A stretch of 64,000 nucleotides of DNA from Sapria himalayana (taxonomy: Eukaryota > Streptophyta > Magnoliopsida > Malpighiales > Rafflesiaceae), in contig JAREIK010008118.1 of the NCBI GenBank assembly GCA_029783825.1, positions 1-64,000 of the forward strand, given 5' to 3'. This document shows positions 47,766-61,619 of this stretch, piece by piece. The translations under genes were made by a program, and so were the position numbers. The notes beneath the pieces were generated by a model. The model was not told the origin of the DNA, searched no databases, and was given only the letters and a program-made list of their open reading frames with translations. The first letter of the stretch is position 1; every line of letters begins with the position of its first letter.

Positions 47766-49577
47766 TCAACACCAGGAATGTTCACATATCACAGAAAGGG
47801 GGATCATTGTGGTGGGCTCATTTGTAGGGGGGTCATCCACAAATGGAGTTGTAGCTGATGAGGAGACCTGTGTTGATTGAGCTAAAGCCCTCAGTAAAGC
47901 CTTAACCTCATCAAGTTGATCTTGTAGCACTTTAAACCTTAGTATCCACTTCCTCTCGCACCTCTTGTCGAACCTCATCCTTGAGCTGCTCACGTAGCTC
48001 AAGATTATTCTTGGATGAGCATGCAGTGGAATGGTAAGAAGGGACACTCATGTATACTGAAGATTGGTCACCTAATTCATATATGAGTCACTGGGAGTTT
48101 TTATCAGCTACCACAACTCGTAAGTATGCTGCATCTTCGTCGATAGATGCTGTGTTCTCTCCTGAACCTTCATCTTTTTGTACCATCCGTTGCATTTCTT
48201 GATGCACAGCTTCCTACAAAATTTGAATAGATATTCAGACAATATATAATGTATAATAAAAAAAACTTGAATTTATATAACATATTTTTAATTTATTTAC
48301 CCCGATTTGGTGAGCCCTTTCATCAACCCATAAACGGTGGTCTTAGAAGTGTGTAGTTGTTCGATGGATTTGGATAAGGGATGGCTTCTTCCCGGTCTCT
48401 TTCTCCTATATAGAAATATTAGTAAAATTAGAAGATATATGTGTTAAGATCTTACAAAAAAATAGAATTAAAGTAAGAATTCTAAGTACTTACAATCCTC
48501 CTAACATGCTCTGAGAATAAAATGGAACCCCCAGTGTGTGTTGAAGGTCATGTGCCTGGTCCGGCCTTCTCGGTTCGACAATTCAGAGACATTCGTTTTG
48601 ATCGAGCCCGAAACTCTGCAGTACCCATGCTTCATTCCACCTTGCCCAGATGGACTCCGTAACATGCACCGGTCTCCCATGTTTCCTCGACTTATTCAAA
48701 TTATCCGTATACCTAGACTTGGTAAGCACCTCCCATGTTGCTTTGATGATACCCTCCATCTTGACATCCCATGAAAAATATTATATAAAAAAAGTTAATA
48801 GTTACTCATATAAGTACGAAATAAATGTTAAAATAATTAATAATGTTATTTCTAAGGAAATTTGACAGAGTTTCCTCTGTACTAGCAATAATCCAACCTA
48901 CTAAAACAAACATTGTAAGTACTTGTAATATAATAAGACACTTATATAATACTCCTCAACTAATCCAACAACATCTCAACACAACAAACACAATACTCAA
49001 CCAACAAACACATCACTTCATATATTCAATTTGTCATGTACACATTTTACATATTAAGACTATAAGTGAATGAGTTATACCTTGAATTCTTTCCAATAAA
49101 AGCATTTTATCTCTTTTGTGATGGTGCTCCATTTATACCCTTCAATGTCAACCCGCTCCTTGAAAATGAAGGTGATGCGAGAAGCGCATCGGTAAGACTC
49201 GACAAACCTAAAAGCATGTAAATATCAATTTTCAGACATAAAATTTTTTTTAAGAACAATAATCTAAAATATTTCAATATATTATGTTTCATTTACCTCC
49301 CATTCTCCACAATCAATTGAGTCCTACCAGATGCTGAGGTCACAAGTGTAGACATGGTCGATGGTATATACCCAACTGGTAGTGACGGCGTGGTCGCAGC
49401 TTGTGTCGATGAAGTCGAATGCACTGAAGATGATTCCGTAGATGGCCGTATGGAGGTATGAAATTCCTCAAGTGGAGTGGTACTAGCTAGACCTTCTGCA
49501 TGGGATAGTGTACCCCCGCGACTTCCACCCCGTCCTCTACCGCGACCTCCCCCCTCATTTGATCCTTGACCTCTCAT
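47766..49577 (-). pseudogene. TNP1-like protein of element C, few lesions
   Basis: Starts MRGQGSNEGGGRGRGRGG (49577). Exon 1 has a Ser/Thr-rich linker. An exon at about 49204-49078 reads RVDIEGYKWSTITKEIKCFY and ends at a GT donor. The next (about 48775-48490) reads NLNKSRKHGRPVHVTESIW and, after a frameshift and one stop, THTGGSILFSEHVRRI before GTAAGT. The C-terminal part (from 48413) continues to EAVHQEMQRMVQ, an acidic coiled-coil-like LREQLKDEVRQEVREEVD, and ends at 47766 after a frameshift. The order matches the Transposase_24 family. These proteins bind subterminal repeats in En/Spm-type elements; that role here is inferred. Exon borders are approximate. Confidence 0.82.
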
Positions 49578-49676
49578 GTCTGTAGTATAATATATAAACA
49601 TGTTAGTACAAGATAATGAAATAAATAAATAAATAAAACATATGTGAAATATTATGAACATGATGTAAATCATCGA

Positions 49677-50450
49677 CTAATCATTATCATTATCATCCGA
49701 TTCTTCTAAATCAAATCCCAACTCAGATTCAAATTCTGTTTAATTCTCCATTTCAGTTTCCGACTCTAAATCAATTTGTATTACTGCTCCATCAGGATTG
49801 ACCAAAGACATTGGTTCATCAGAGAAACCCTCTATTGTATGAAATTGCATAGCATCCTCTTGGAATGGTTGGGCTTCAGGTGGTGGATGAAATATTCCAG
49901 ATGATTGAGGAATTTCCACAACAGCCCATGCTTTTATTTTATTAACAAGCCACCAATCGGCTCTATCGCATCTCAAGCTAGATATGGACAATAATACACC
50001 TGAGTTGCTTGTTGAGCCAAAACAAAAGGTTCATACTTGTTAAATCTACGTCAGTGGTTTATCTCTACAATGTTATATTTAGGAGGAACCCTTGTCCCGA
50101 TATTCAGTGTTGGATCAAACCATTCACAATTGAACAATACTGTTCGGTTGATTGGCCAACCAGAATATTCCAACTCTATAACTTCCTGAAGCTGACCATA
50201 GTAGTCATTCTTATGATGATCACTATAGTTTGACCCTTTGATGCAAATGCCACTATTCATTGTGCCTCTTTTGGTTCCATGTCCTATTGAATGAAATTTA
50301 TATCCATTTTAAAAATACCCTGGATTTGTTCTTACAGTCCTCAAAGTTGTTTAGCAAGATCCTTGAGTTGTGTGTTCATGATATTATTTGAAGGATTGTT
50401 CACCTATATAAAACATAGTGAATATGGTTAATATGGTTAATATAAGATTG

Positions 50451-50498
<48 letters not shown>

Positions 50499-53380
50499 GA
50501 GTAATTTTTAAGTAGCATACTACCATTACTTACATATGTATTGAACCAAGAGGTGAATTCCTTTCTAGTAGTGCATCTATTTCGGTATCAGTTATGTCCA
50601 CTCGACTTTTGCATAGCTCATCAATATAAATCCTTATAAACCAAATACATTACATAGTCATATTATGGATAACTACATAAAAAAATGCAAAAGTTGATTA
50701 GTTACCACATTATCTAATCAACAAGGAATACTTACTTATTATATGGATCCACTTCTGAGCAATTCAACATTATATAGGCATGTGCAGCATGAAACTCTTC
50801 CATTGATAGTTGCCTCGATGTGGCCTGTCCAAATGCTCGTCCAGGATATTTGAAATAGACAATGTCTCCTGTTTTCCTCCCAATTCTTTCCACCAAGATC
50901 ATTATTTCGGGGCACCCTTCGGTGCTTTGTGTGTACATGCTCCTCAAAATAGTATGAACAAAATAATGAAGCTTCTTCAACTAAATAGGCAATGCATATT
51001 GAACCTTCAACAAGTGCCTTATTTTTCACATTATTTTTAGCTTACGAAGGTACCTACATTATAGGTCTTGATTGGTCATTTGCATAAGTGAAAAGTAAGT
51101 AATCATAGTAACAAAGAATTATATTTCGAAAGGATACATCCACCGATATTGCACTGGCCCAGCAAGTCGCATTTCATGAGGCAAGTGTACGGGCAAATGC
51201 TCCATCGAGTCAAAGAAGCTAGGAGGGAATATGCGCTAAAGCTTAAACACAGAATAACTGGGATCTCTTCCTCTAGTCGAGCCATGTCATCATGTTTGAT
51301 AATTGTAGAAGTTAGATCCTTGAAAAACATGCTTAACTCTGTTAGTGCCTTCCACACATTCTGTGGCAACAATTCACGAAAAGCAATTGGCAACAACCTC
51401 TGCATGAAAACATGACAATCATAGCTCTTCATCCCAAACAACTTAAACTTTTGCATGTCCACACATCGAGCCAAATTTGATGCATATCCATCTGGGTATC
51501 TTAGATTTTTAACCGATTCACATAACACCTATTTTCCGATCTTATCAAGCGTGAAGCAAGCTTTAGGGTACTTGGTCATTCCCTCTGCTTTCTCCAACTC
51601 CGGGCGTTGACAGTACTCATTCAACTCCTGTCTAGACTTAGAGGTGTCTTTAGTTTTGCCCGCACATTCATAACTGTGTTAAACACGTTATCAAAGATAT
51701 TTTTCTCAATGTGCATGACATCTAAGTTATGTCGAATGAGTAGCATGCTTCAATATGGCAAATCCCAAAAGATGCATCTCTTTCATCCGTGAGCTTTACA
51801 TATTGGATCATTAATATCAGAGGCTCCTACTTCAGTTACCTTTTTCAATCCAAGTTAGTAATTAGGTGTAAAATTTTATTTCCACTCAATATAGAAGGTG
51901 TTGTGACTGCTACCATCATATTTTTACGAAAAACATATATATTCCTTTGAAATATGTGGTCTGCATGTAAAAACATACGGTGGGTGTCAAACCAAGATTT
52001 TTTTCCACTCTTTGAAAGTGTGAATGCCTCTGAGTGACCCATGCAATACAAACATGCCAATCGACCAGCTGTGCTCCACCCTAACAATATTGCATAACCA
52101 GGGAAGTCACTGATGGTCCACATTAATGCCGCTCTTAACTGGAAATTTTGTTTCGTTGAAATGTCATATGCTAAAATTCCAACATCCCATAACTCTTTCA
52201 ACTCGGCTATAAGTGGTTGCAAAAAAACATCTAGCTTCTATTTTGGATTCCTAGGACCCGGTACTAGCACAGTTAGAAACATAGATGTCTCTTTCATACA
52301 CAACCATGGTGGTAAATTATAAATCGTTAAAATCACTGGCCATGATGAATATTATTATCCTGACTGCCCAAATGGATGTAACCCATCAGTACATAGCCCT
52401 AGTCTCACATTTCTATTCTCAACTGCAAAATTGGGGTGTACTATATTGAAATGCTTCCAAGCAATGGAATCAGAGCAATGCTGCATTTCTCCTTCTACAA
52501 CCTCGTGCTCCGCATGCCACCTCATATCATAATGGTAGCTTTCGAAGCATACAACGTTAGTAGTCGAGGAGACAAAGGAAAGTAGTACATTTTCTTGTAG
52601 GGTACATTTGTTTTTCTTCTTGTATTTGTTTTTGCTCGAGTCGGTCTCTTGTATCATTGATGGCCAAAATCTTTCAAATTGTGAGGTCAACGTCTTCTCC
52701 CCAAAACAACATACAACCATTGTTACAACAATGGATCTTCTCAATTGGTAAGCCTAAACCTCTAACCAACCTTTTAGCGCAGTAAAAGTTCTCGATCACA
52801 TGATTCTCATTGGTGCAACCTTTTTTATCAATTGAGCAATATCATCAAACTCCCTTTGAGACATGTGGTGTTCTACCTTCATATTCAACATTCTAGCAAC
52901 CAATGATAGCTGTGAATGTCTTTGGCAACCAGGCCACAATTCTTTATTTACAACACTTAGCATGTCAAAAAACATCTGTGATTCTGGGTTGGGAGGTTCA
53001 TCTGATATTTCATTAGGATTGAAATCAAGCCCGGCGGCATCCATAACCATACTATGGTATGCATTTTAAATTGTCTCAGATGCTAGTTGGGCATCACCAA
53101 AATTTTGAATTGAATCTGGTTCCAATTCCCCCTGTCTTGCCCAAACATAATATCCTGGTATAAAGTCATTCTTCATTAAGTGATACTTTACTGTATCAAT
53201 TTGATGATAACTATGGTTTCGGCACTTCGTATGTGTACATGGACACTTTATCTTATTACCATCCATCCATTCGGGTTTACTACATGCGAATTCTATAAAT
53301 TCCACCAAACCAACCAAAAACTCGGGGTTTAAGAGACCATTTATGAGCCTAGAATACATCCAACTTCGATTTGAAGCCAT
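49677..53380 (-). pseudogene. TNP2-like transposase of element C
   Basis: Starts MASNRSWMYSR (53380), with the transposase-associated domain to about 53070 (CPCTHTKCRNHSYHQIDTVK). Then VMDAAGLDFNP (about 53050) and the Transposase_21 core: MRWHAEHEVVEGEM and RNVRLGLCTDGLHPFGQSG (52355-52560), LPPWLCMKETSMFLTVLVPG, and QLRAALMWTISDFPGYAILL with GRLACLYCMGHSEAF (51845-52222). The DUF4218-like region (50739-51528) has MKSYDCHVFMQRLLPIAFRE and VEGSICIAYLVEEAS. The DUF4216-like region (50051-50260) has YSDHHKNDYYGQLQEVIELEY and NRTVLFNCEWFDP. A Glu/Asp-rich tail ends at 49677. Parts lie in different frames because of frameshifts, stops and probable introns. More intact than in A or B, but probably not functional. 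Confidence 0.9.
50457..50494. repeat. (TA)n microsatellite in a transposase intron or gap
   Basis: Nearly perfect TA repeat between the DUF4218-like and DUF4216-like parts of the element C transposase gene, probably within an intron. Confidence 0.9.
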
Positions 53381-53462
53381 TTTAAATGTTGAGCTTGCCA
53401 ATTGTAGACAACATGAGGGAATAATAACAAAATTATGTCATTGAACTTCTTAAATGCTTGGC

Positions 53463-56400
53463 CTACAAATAAAACAAAAACCCAAACACAAAGAAATTAT
53501 TAAAAAAAAAAAAACCCAGGGTTATGATTATGTGAATGAAAAATATACAAGAAAAATAAAAGGAAAAGAAAAACAAATCACTACAAAAAGATAAAATACT
53601 TGTTCTACATTTATGGTTTTGCAATATTTTCCCTAAACATTGCCTTTGCTTAGCAGGCATCTCTATCCTTTTGGAACATTGGGTGCCCTTCGATTGGCCT
53701 TCTTTAGCCCTTCTGGCACGAGCCTTTCCTGCCAAGTTTCCGTCTAGGATCCCCTTGTCCTCCTTTCTTAAGCTTCATTATAAATAGCACTCAATTATTT
53801 TCCAAAAAAAAACCATAACTTGAATTTTAGAGAAACCTTTTGGCAATGGAGAGATGAATACAACTCAGAAAAAGATGAAAGTCAGAAGGAAAAATAAATA
53901 TGTGTTTCTATTTCTAGCATAAAGGAAAATGAATCATGTATTTGAACCAAAAAAATGGATAGACATAAAAAATAGAAAATCATGTTAAATTTTGTTTGTT
54001 TCAAATGGAAAAGAAAACTATATCCACTCGTAAAAGTAGTGTCCAGAGGGGAAATATGAAGAAGAAAACGATACAAAAAGATCGATCCTACGATAGAACC
54101 AACAATACAAAACTAGATCAGAAATTAATAGTGAAAACATCAAAAGCAGGTAAATCCGAAGGAAATCAAAGGTTGGAGATAGAGCATACATGATCTACAG
54201 CACAAAGTAAGGTCGAAAGATGCAAAAACAAGTGGCGAAAACCTTAAACCCATAATGATTTACCTCAAATTGGTGTTGAAGTTGAGAAGATAATAAAGGA
54301 AGGACCCGGGTGGGTCTCCCAACAAGGAAGAATGAGAGGGGTTGGTTGGTTGGGTAGGGTGATGGGTAGAAAGAGAATATAGGGTATTCTAATAAAAAAT
54401 TAAAATCGAAAAGTGATATTAAATAATAATAAATTATTTTAATTTCCTAGTATAAGTGGGAATAAAATACTACAGTACTTAGAGAAGGAAAGGTTGAGGA
54501 AAGGAAATTACTCACAGAGAAATTACTAACAGAGAAAATTTGTGTTTTACAAAGTAGTCTATACTTTTAAATTAAAATTATTAATTAAATCTGATTTATA
54601 AATTAACTCTTTCAAGAGACCCAAAATAAGTCAAAATCTTATTTCGATAAAATAAAAAAATAAAAAAGTGAGAAAATATAAGAATAATAGAATAAATAAA
54701 ATGGAAGGAAGAATCAAATGTGATTATTGGATGTAATTAAACATTCTTTGTTATCTCTTTATAAAGTATTTTTTTATTATAATATTTTTATAATTGAATT
54801 GTACCTTTTAGATAATTTAATAATAATAAATTATTTAAGTATTAGTTACTTTTCAAATTTTTATAAAGTACTTTTTATATAATTAGTAAAGACGTGATAT
54901 TGATAAAGATTTTTTATCTAGTAAAAGTCAAGAAATTCTTATAATTTTAGAAACAAGTGACATGTACAAAAAAAAATAAAAACATGCAAATGGAATAGTA
55001 AACTGTTTGACAAGACGTAAATGTCCCTCATCTCTTCTTCTATCTTAAGTCACGGACGAGAGAAAATAAAAATTCTATCATCTCTTTTACTTTAACCCAT
55101 TATTTTCATTCAAATGGAGAGAAAAACATCCCAAATCATAAAACCCTAAAATTATTTTATCTCTAAATGTCAAAAACTCTAAAATCTTAAAATCATTTCA
55201 AAATGAAGGATTAATTAAATTTGGAAAACAAAGTTATATTATAGAAGAATGTGTTACCCTCAAACAGATTGGTCGGACCATCGACCAATTACCTTTTTGC
55301 TTTCAGTTTCATTTGGTTTGACAATCGGTTCGGTTCCTAAGCCATGAATCAATAACTTTTGTAGTTCAGTCACTGGTCTTATTTTTAAAATATTGATATT
55401 TTAAAAAATACCATCGAACATGTATGTGTATGTGAGATGGTTGAGGTATCTCTAAACTTAACTAGATGTACTTTTAGTGTGATGAGTTTGAATCCATGAG
55501 CCTTGGTTCTTTTTTGTTCTAACTTATCCAACTTAAATGTTTGGCTCACATCGAGCCACGTGTCTGTAATTTGCTCGAGTCTATTTTCACCCCGAAACCA
55601 TTTATTCCATCCGATTGAATCTCAAATTATTTTTAATTAAATTTACTTAAATTATTTTCCAAAACAAGATTTTTTCTCAAAAATCCTATTTTTGATGTCC
55701 ACCCAGCACTTGTCCCAAAAATCGTAAAAATTCTGACTATCTCGGAATTCAATAGAATTTTTTTGGGTAACTAGATTTCATGAGAGAATCCAATGGTGAG
55801 ATCCGTTTCGTCATCCGAGATCTAAAAAAATTTCCGGTTTGCAATTTGTACTTTTACGCCAATTTATCATTTTGCCTTTTTTAGTAAATTTCAAATTTTT
55901 CCGGATTTACAACATAAATATTTTTAGTTTATAAAATTTATTATAAAATGTAAAATTAAATAAGCGTACTAATTCTAATTACTATATTAAGCATTGATTT
56001 GTTAGTACAATAATTTAATATTTATATTTGCCAAACAATTAAATATTATATTTTTATAGTTGAATTTATCATTTAATTAAATATTAATTTTGAAATTTAT
56101 AACACTTTTAAAATTATAATTCAATATATGAAAATTGACTTAATTTTAAATTTTTCCATAATTGATTTTTTTTAGAAAGTTATAAATGTGACGCCTCAAA
56201 CCCGGGGTCCGTTGACTACCTGTCAACCGCGGAAACACTCTTGAAAATCGGGTGACCCGACATTTCTCACGAAAATTGGGCAGAGTCTCCTTTGTACGGG
56301 GAGCTCTACCCAAATACAACACATATATCAACATATCCCAAACAGTCCAATATAATCACAACATGAGTACAACGGTCACTTGGACCCATTAACAATACCC

Positions 56401-56759
56401 AATATACATGCCAACTCTGACTGTCTCGGAATTCTACGAAATTTTACGTGCTAGCTAGATTTCGCGAGATGATTCCAAAGGTGAAATCCGTTTCATCATT
56501 CGAGATCTAGAAAATAAATTACGGATTTTTAACCGAAATTAACAATTTTGTAATCGAAATTACGATTTTGCCCTTTTCCACATTGGAAATTTCTTGGGTC
56601 TTACAATAGATATTTTAAAAAGTTGAAGCCAAATTTGTCATAATTCGAGAGAAGTTACAATTTTGAATTACATTTAAAAGTTATAAATCTTTTTTTGAAA
56701 ATGAATCCAAACATATTTTTAAAATTTTTATGACCGAATTTTGAAAAATTTATAAATTT
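53463..56759. other. 5' non-coding part of element C with repeat insertions
   Basis: Sequence upstream of the transposase start. It holds a less AT-rich stretch (53640-54400), plain AT-rich DNA, a SINE-like B-box patch (GAGTTTGAATCCATGAGCC near 55480-55500), a direct repeat pair (55731-55880 and 56415-56579) and a GC-richer block at 56190-56330. No gene recognised. It is longer than a typical 5' leader, so later insertions into element C are likely. Confidence 0.5.
55731..56579 (+). repeat. Direct repeat pair, possible retroelement remnant
   Basis: 55731-55880 and 56415-56579 are diverged copies of each other: CTGACTATCTCGGAATTC against CTGACTGTCTCGGAATTC, then GTGAGATCCGTTTCGTCATC against GTGAAATCCGTTTCATCATT, then CGAGATCTA and a TTTTGCC block. 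Between them, 56190-56330 is unusually GC-rich (CAAACCCGGGGTCCGTTGAC; TTTGTACGGGGAGCTCTACC), like the regulatory part of a plant gypsy-type LTR. Could be a rearranged LTR or tandem LTR pieces. Low certainty on class. Confidence 0.55.
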
Positions 56760-57630
56760 AGCTACTATCAACAATATATTAGCTATTCAGCTACTATAGA
56801 GCTACTACTTAGTAGCCAAGTTAATATGTTAGCTACTAAATAGTAGTTAAATCGTAGCTATTTAGCTACTACCAACAATGTAGTGGCTATTTAGCTACTA
56901 CGGAACTACTACTTAGTAGCAACGGTTTTGGCTTAATAGTATTTCAACTATTAAATAGAAGTTCTTCAGCTACTACATAGCTACTACTTAGTAGCTAAAT
57001 TAGTATGTTAGCTATTAAGTAGTAGCTATATAGTGGCTATTTAGCTACTACCGACAATGTTGTAGCTATTCAGCTACTACATAGCTATTATTTAATAGCT
57101 ATAGTTTTGACTTGTTAGTGTTTTAGCTTCTAAATAGTAGCTATTTGGTGACTAACAAAAATTCAATAGCTATATAGTAGCTATTTAGTAACTAAAAAAG
57201 TAGTAGCGATGTGGTAGCGAAATAGCTACCACATAGCTACTACTTAGTAGCCAAATTGGTATGTTAGCTACTAAATCGTAGCAAAAAAGTAGCTATTTAG
57301 CTACTACCGATAATGTAGTAGCTACCCGGCACCACATAGCTACTACCTAGTAGCCAAGGTGTTAGCTTAGTAGTATTTTAGCTTGTAAATAGTAGCTGTC
57401 GTAGCTATTTAGCAATTAACATCAATTTATTAGCTATGTAGTAGCTATGTAGCTACTATTAGTAGCTAACATCGGTGAAGCCACTTTTTACTACTACATA
57501 GTAGCTATTTAGTAGCTAAGCTTAACACCTATTATACTAGTAGCTATTTAGTAGCTATGTAGTAGTTAAATAGCTACGAAGTGATAGTAGAAGCTAATTT
57601 TAGTAGCTATTTCAGGATTTTATAGTAATG
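56760..57630 (-). repeat. 5' subterminal repeats of element C
   Basis: Dense TAGCTACTA/TAGTAGCTA repeats over about 870 bp ending at the TATAGTAATG terminus. Counterpart of 46974-47590. Confidence 0.92.
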
Positions 57631-57646
57631 ATAGATAGGTAGATAG

Positions 57647-57693
<47 letters not shown>

Positions 57694-60319
57694 TAGACTG
57701 ATAGGTAGATAAATAAACAAATTATTACACTAAAAGATGGATAATAAATATATAGATAGACAGATAGATAGATAAGGAGATAGGTAGATATACATAAAGA
57801 TATACAGATAGATAAATAGATATAGAGAAAGATAAAAATATATATGATAGATAGTCAGATAGATAAATAGAAAGATAGACAAATAGATTAATAGATAGAC
57901 AAACAGATAGACATATAGAATGACAGACATATTGATTGATAGATAAACAGACATATAGATAGATAGGTAGATAGATAGATAGAAAAATAAATAGATAGAC
58001 AGATTGATAGATAGATTAAAAGACATATTGATAAACTAATTGATAGACATTTTGAAATATTAATTGATAGAAAAATAGATAGATTGACATTCAGATAGAT
58101 AGATATATAGATAGATAGTCAGATAAGCAAATAGATAGATAGATTAATAGATAAAATGTAAGATAGGTAGAATGAGCTAGATAATTACACTGATCAATTG
58201 ATAGATTATTAGACATACAAATAGATATATAAATAGATTGATTGAATGAAAGATAGATAGATAGATATATAAATGGATAGATAGATATATAAATAGATAG
58301 ATAGTTAGCTAGCTAGATAAATAGATAAATATTAAAATAAGTAGACAAAAAGATAGATAGATAGATAGATAGATATACATATACATAGACAGAAAGATAT
58401 ACATATAGATAGATAGATGGACAGATTGAAGGAAAAATAGATAGACAAATAGATAGACATCTAGATAAACAGATAGATAGACAGATAGACAATAACTAAA
58501 TAGATATATATATAGACAAACCAATACGAAAATAGATAGATAAATAGAAAGACAAATAAAGAGATAGAAGGATAGATATATAGACAGGTAGACAGACAGA
58601 TAGACATATAGATGAAGAGACATAATTATATAGACAAAATATAGGCAGAGAGATAGATAGAAAGACAGATAGACATAAATATAAACAAATAAATAAATAT
58701 ACATATAGTCGATTAGAAAAAAAGATAAATAGATAGATAGATAGATAGAAAGATAAATACGTAGTCAAATAGGCAGAATATATAAACCTACAGATAGATA
58801 TACAAATAGATAAACATATAGAAAGATATAGATATAAATAGATATGTGAATAGAGAGACAAATAGATCTATAGCTAGACAGATAGAAAGAAAGAAAGATA
58901 GATAGACATATAAATAAACAAATAGATAGACAAATAAAAAAATTTATAGATAGACCTTTATAAAGATAAATAGATATATAGATATAGATACTAATTTAAA
59001 TAAGCAGATAAATATATAGATTGACCAAGATAAAGATATATAGTTAGATAGTTAGATATATAGATATACATATAGATAGATAGATAAATAGATACAAAGA
59101 TAGATATACAAAAAGATAGATAGATAGATAGACATATCTAAATATAGATAGATAGATAGATAGATTGATACATAGTAGATAGGCAGACATATAGAGATAT
59201 ATATAGGTAGATAATTAGATAGATAGATAGAAAGATAAATAGATAAAAAGACATAGATAGATGATAGATAGATAAATAGAAAGAAAGAAAGATAGATAAA
59301 TAGATAAAAAGAGAGATAGAAAGATATATATAGATAAATAAAAAGATAGATAGACAGCTAAGCAAATATATATACACATAGATAGAAAAATTAATAGATA
59401 GAAAGATAGAATGATAGTTAGATAGATAGATATAATATTGATCGACAAATCGATAAAAAGACAAATAGATAGTTAGAAAATAGATAGATAGATAGATAAA
59501 TTGATAAACATATAGATAGATAGAAAGATAGAAAGATATATATATATATATATATAGATAGATATATAGATAGACAGATTGACATATAGATAGAAAAATA
59601 GATATACATATAGATAGACCACTAGGTATATGGATAGATAGATAAATAGATAGATAGACAAATTGACTGATAGATATAGATATAGATAGAAAGATAGTTA
59701 GAAAATTATAAAGACACATTGATAGATAGGTCGATAGATAGATAGATAGATAGACATGTATATAGAAAGATAGATCAATAGATAGAGGATAGATAGACAT
59801 ATAGTAAGATAGATAGATAGATGTATAGATAGATTGATAGATAGACATTTAGATGGATAGATAGAAAATTAGATAGATAGATTGATTGGTAGATATATAG
59901 AAAAATACATAGTTTGATATATATTCAATTTGATTGACAGATTAATATATATATTGATAGCCAAATTGATAATTAGTTTGATATATAGATAGATAGATAG
60001 ATTTGTGGACAGATAGATAGATAGATTTGTGAACAAATAGATAGATAGATAAATAGATAGATAGATAAATAGATTAATTGATTGATTGACTGATAGATAG
60101 ATAGATAAATTGATTGATTGACTAATAGTTAGATAGATCGATAGATTAATAGAATGATAGTTAGATAGATGGATAGACAAATAAATATACATATTTATAG
60201 ACAAATCAATAGACAAATAACATAAAGAAGAAATAAATATACATAGAAAGATATATAGAGAGATAGATAGATAGATAGACATCACATATATAGACAAATA
60301 GATAGATAAACATATACAT

Positions 60320-60354
<35 letters not shown>

Positions 60355-61298
60355 AATGATGATAGATAGATAGATAGATAAAGAGATAGACATATAGATA
60401 GAGATATAGATATAGATATATATATATATATAGATAGAAAGAAAGATAGATAGTAAGTTAAATCAATAAATAGACAAATAGATAGACAAATAGATAGATA
60501 CACGGCTAGATATATATATTTTTGATAGTAGATGGATAGATAGATAGTTAGATAAATATATAGATAAATAGATTGAAAGATAGATTAATAGATAGATTGA
60601 TAGACATATAGATTGTTTGATAGATAGATATATTGATAGTTTGATTAATACACTTTTTGAATGAAAGATAATTAGACAGATAGATAGACATATGAATAAA
60701 AAGAAAGATAAATAGATTGATAGATAAATAGATAGATAGATAGTCAGATTCATTGATTGATTGATTGATTTAAAGGTAGATAAATAGAAAAATAGATAAA
60801 CAGATATACAGACAGATAAACAAAAAGATAGACATATAGAAAAATGAATAACTAGATAAAAAGATAGACAAACATATAGATAGATGAAACACGAATATAC
60901 AAACTAATAGATAGATAGTTATATAGATGATGATAGATAGAGAGATAGACATCCAAATAGACAGACAGGCATACATATAGATAGATACATAGATTGACAG
61001 ACAAATATTTATATCGATAGATACATAGAAAGATAAATGGAAGGATAGATAGATAAATAGTCAGAAAGATATATAGATAGATAGATAAACAAATAGGTAG
61101 ATAGATATATAGATACCCAAAAATAAAGAGATATAGATTAATATATAAATAGATAGACAGATAGATAAATAGATAGATAGATAGATCTACAAATAGATAG
61201 ATAGACAAAGAGATAGTTAAATATATAGATAGATAGATTTATTGATATATAGTTAGATAGATAGAAGATAGAAAGACAAATAAATAGGCAGAAATATA
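57631..61298 (-). repeat. GATA tetranucleotide array (right part)
   Basis: Continuation of 43991-46973 on the far side of element C. It includes a (TA)n patch (57652-57688). Frames of up to 236 codons are repeat translations. It ends at 61299 against TAGCTAGGG-family sequence. Confidence 0.97.
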
Positions 61299-61619
61299 GT
61301 TATTCCAAATTTCATTAGCTAGGGAAATTATGTCGCTATATCAGTCACTATTTTCTGGAAAATTAGCTAGAAAAATTCCATCACTAAAATAGTTACTATA
61401 TTTCGGATGAAATTAGCTAGGGAAATTCAGTCACTAAATCCGCCTATATATTCTGGTTGTAATTAGCTAGGGAAATTCCTTCGCTAAATGTGCCGCTAAA
61501 TTTTATGCTTTTCTTTGTACAGAATTCATATCACTATTTTGTCGCTAATCTGTCACAGTTTAGCTAGGGATTGAACCCTGGCTTAATTTCCCTACCAAAA
61601 TGAACATTTTCTTGTAGTG
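61299..61619 (+). mobile_element. TAGCTAGGG-family CACTA 3' end, copy 4
   Basis: Several TTAGCTAGGGAAATT repeats spaced about 60-70 bp apart, interleaved with CGCTAAAT and TCACTA motifs, ending TTTTCTTGTAGTG (61607-61619). Only about 320 bp remain; the left side is cut by the GATA array. It separates a GATA array from a TATC array. Confidence 0.75.

Larger units (their letters stand above)
46974..57630 (-). mobile_element. CACTA element C, structurally complete (10.66 kb)
   Basis: The left terminus CACTACTAGAAAA (46974) and right terminus TTTTATAGTAATG (to 57630) form an inverted repeat with two differences in 13. ATA precedes the left end (46971-46973) and follows the right (57631-57633), fitting the 3-bp duplication of CACTA elements. 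Both ends carry dense TAGCTACTA subterminal repeats. Inside are TNP1-like and TNP2-like genes on the minus strand. It sits in a GATA array. It is the best-preserved element in the window, but its genes have some lesions. Confidence 0.92.
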
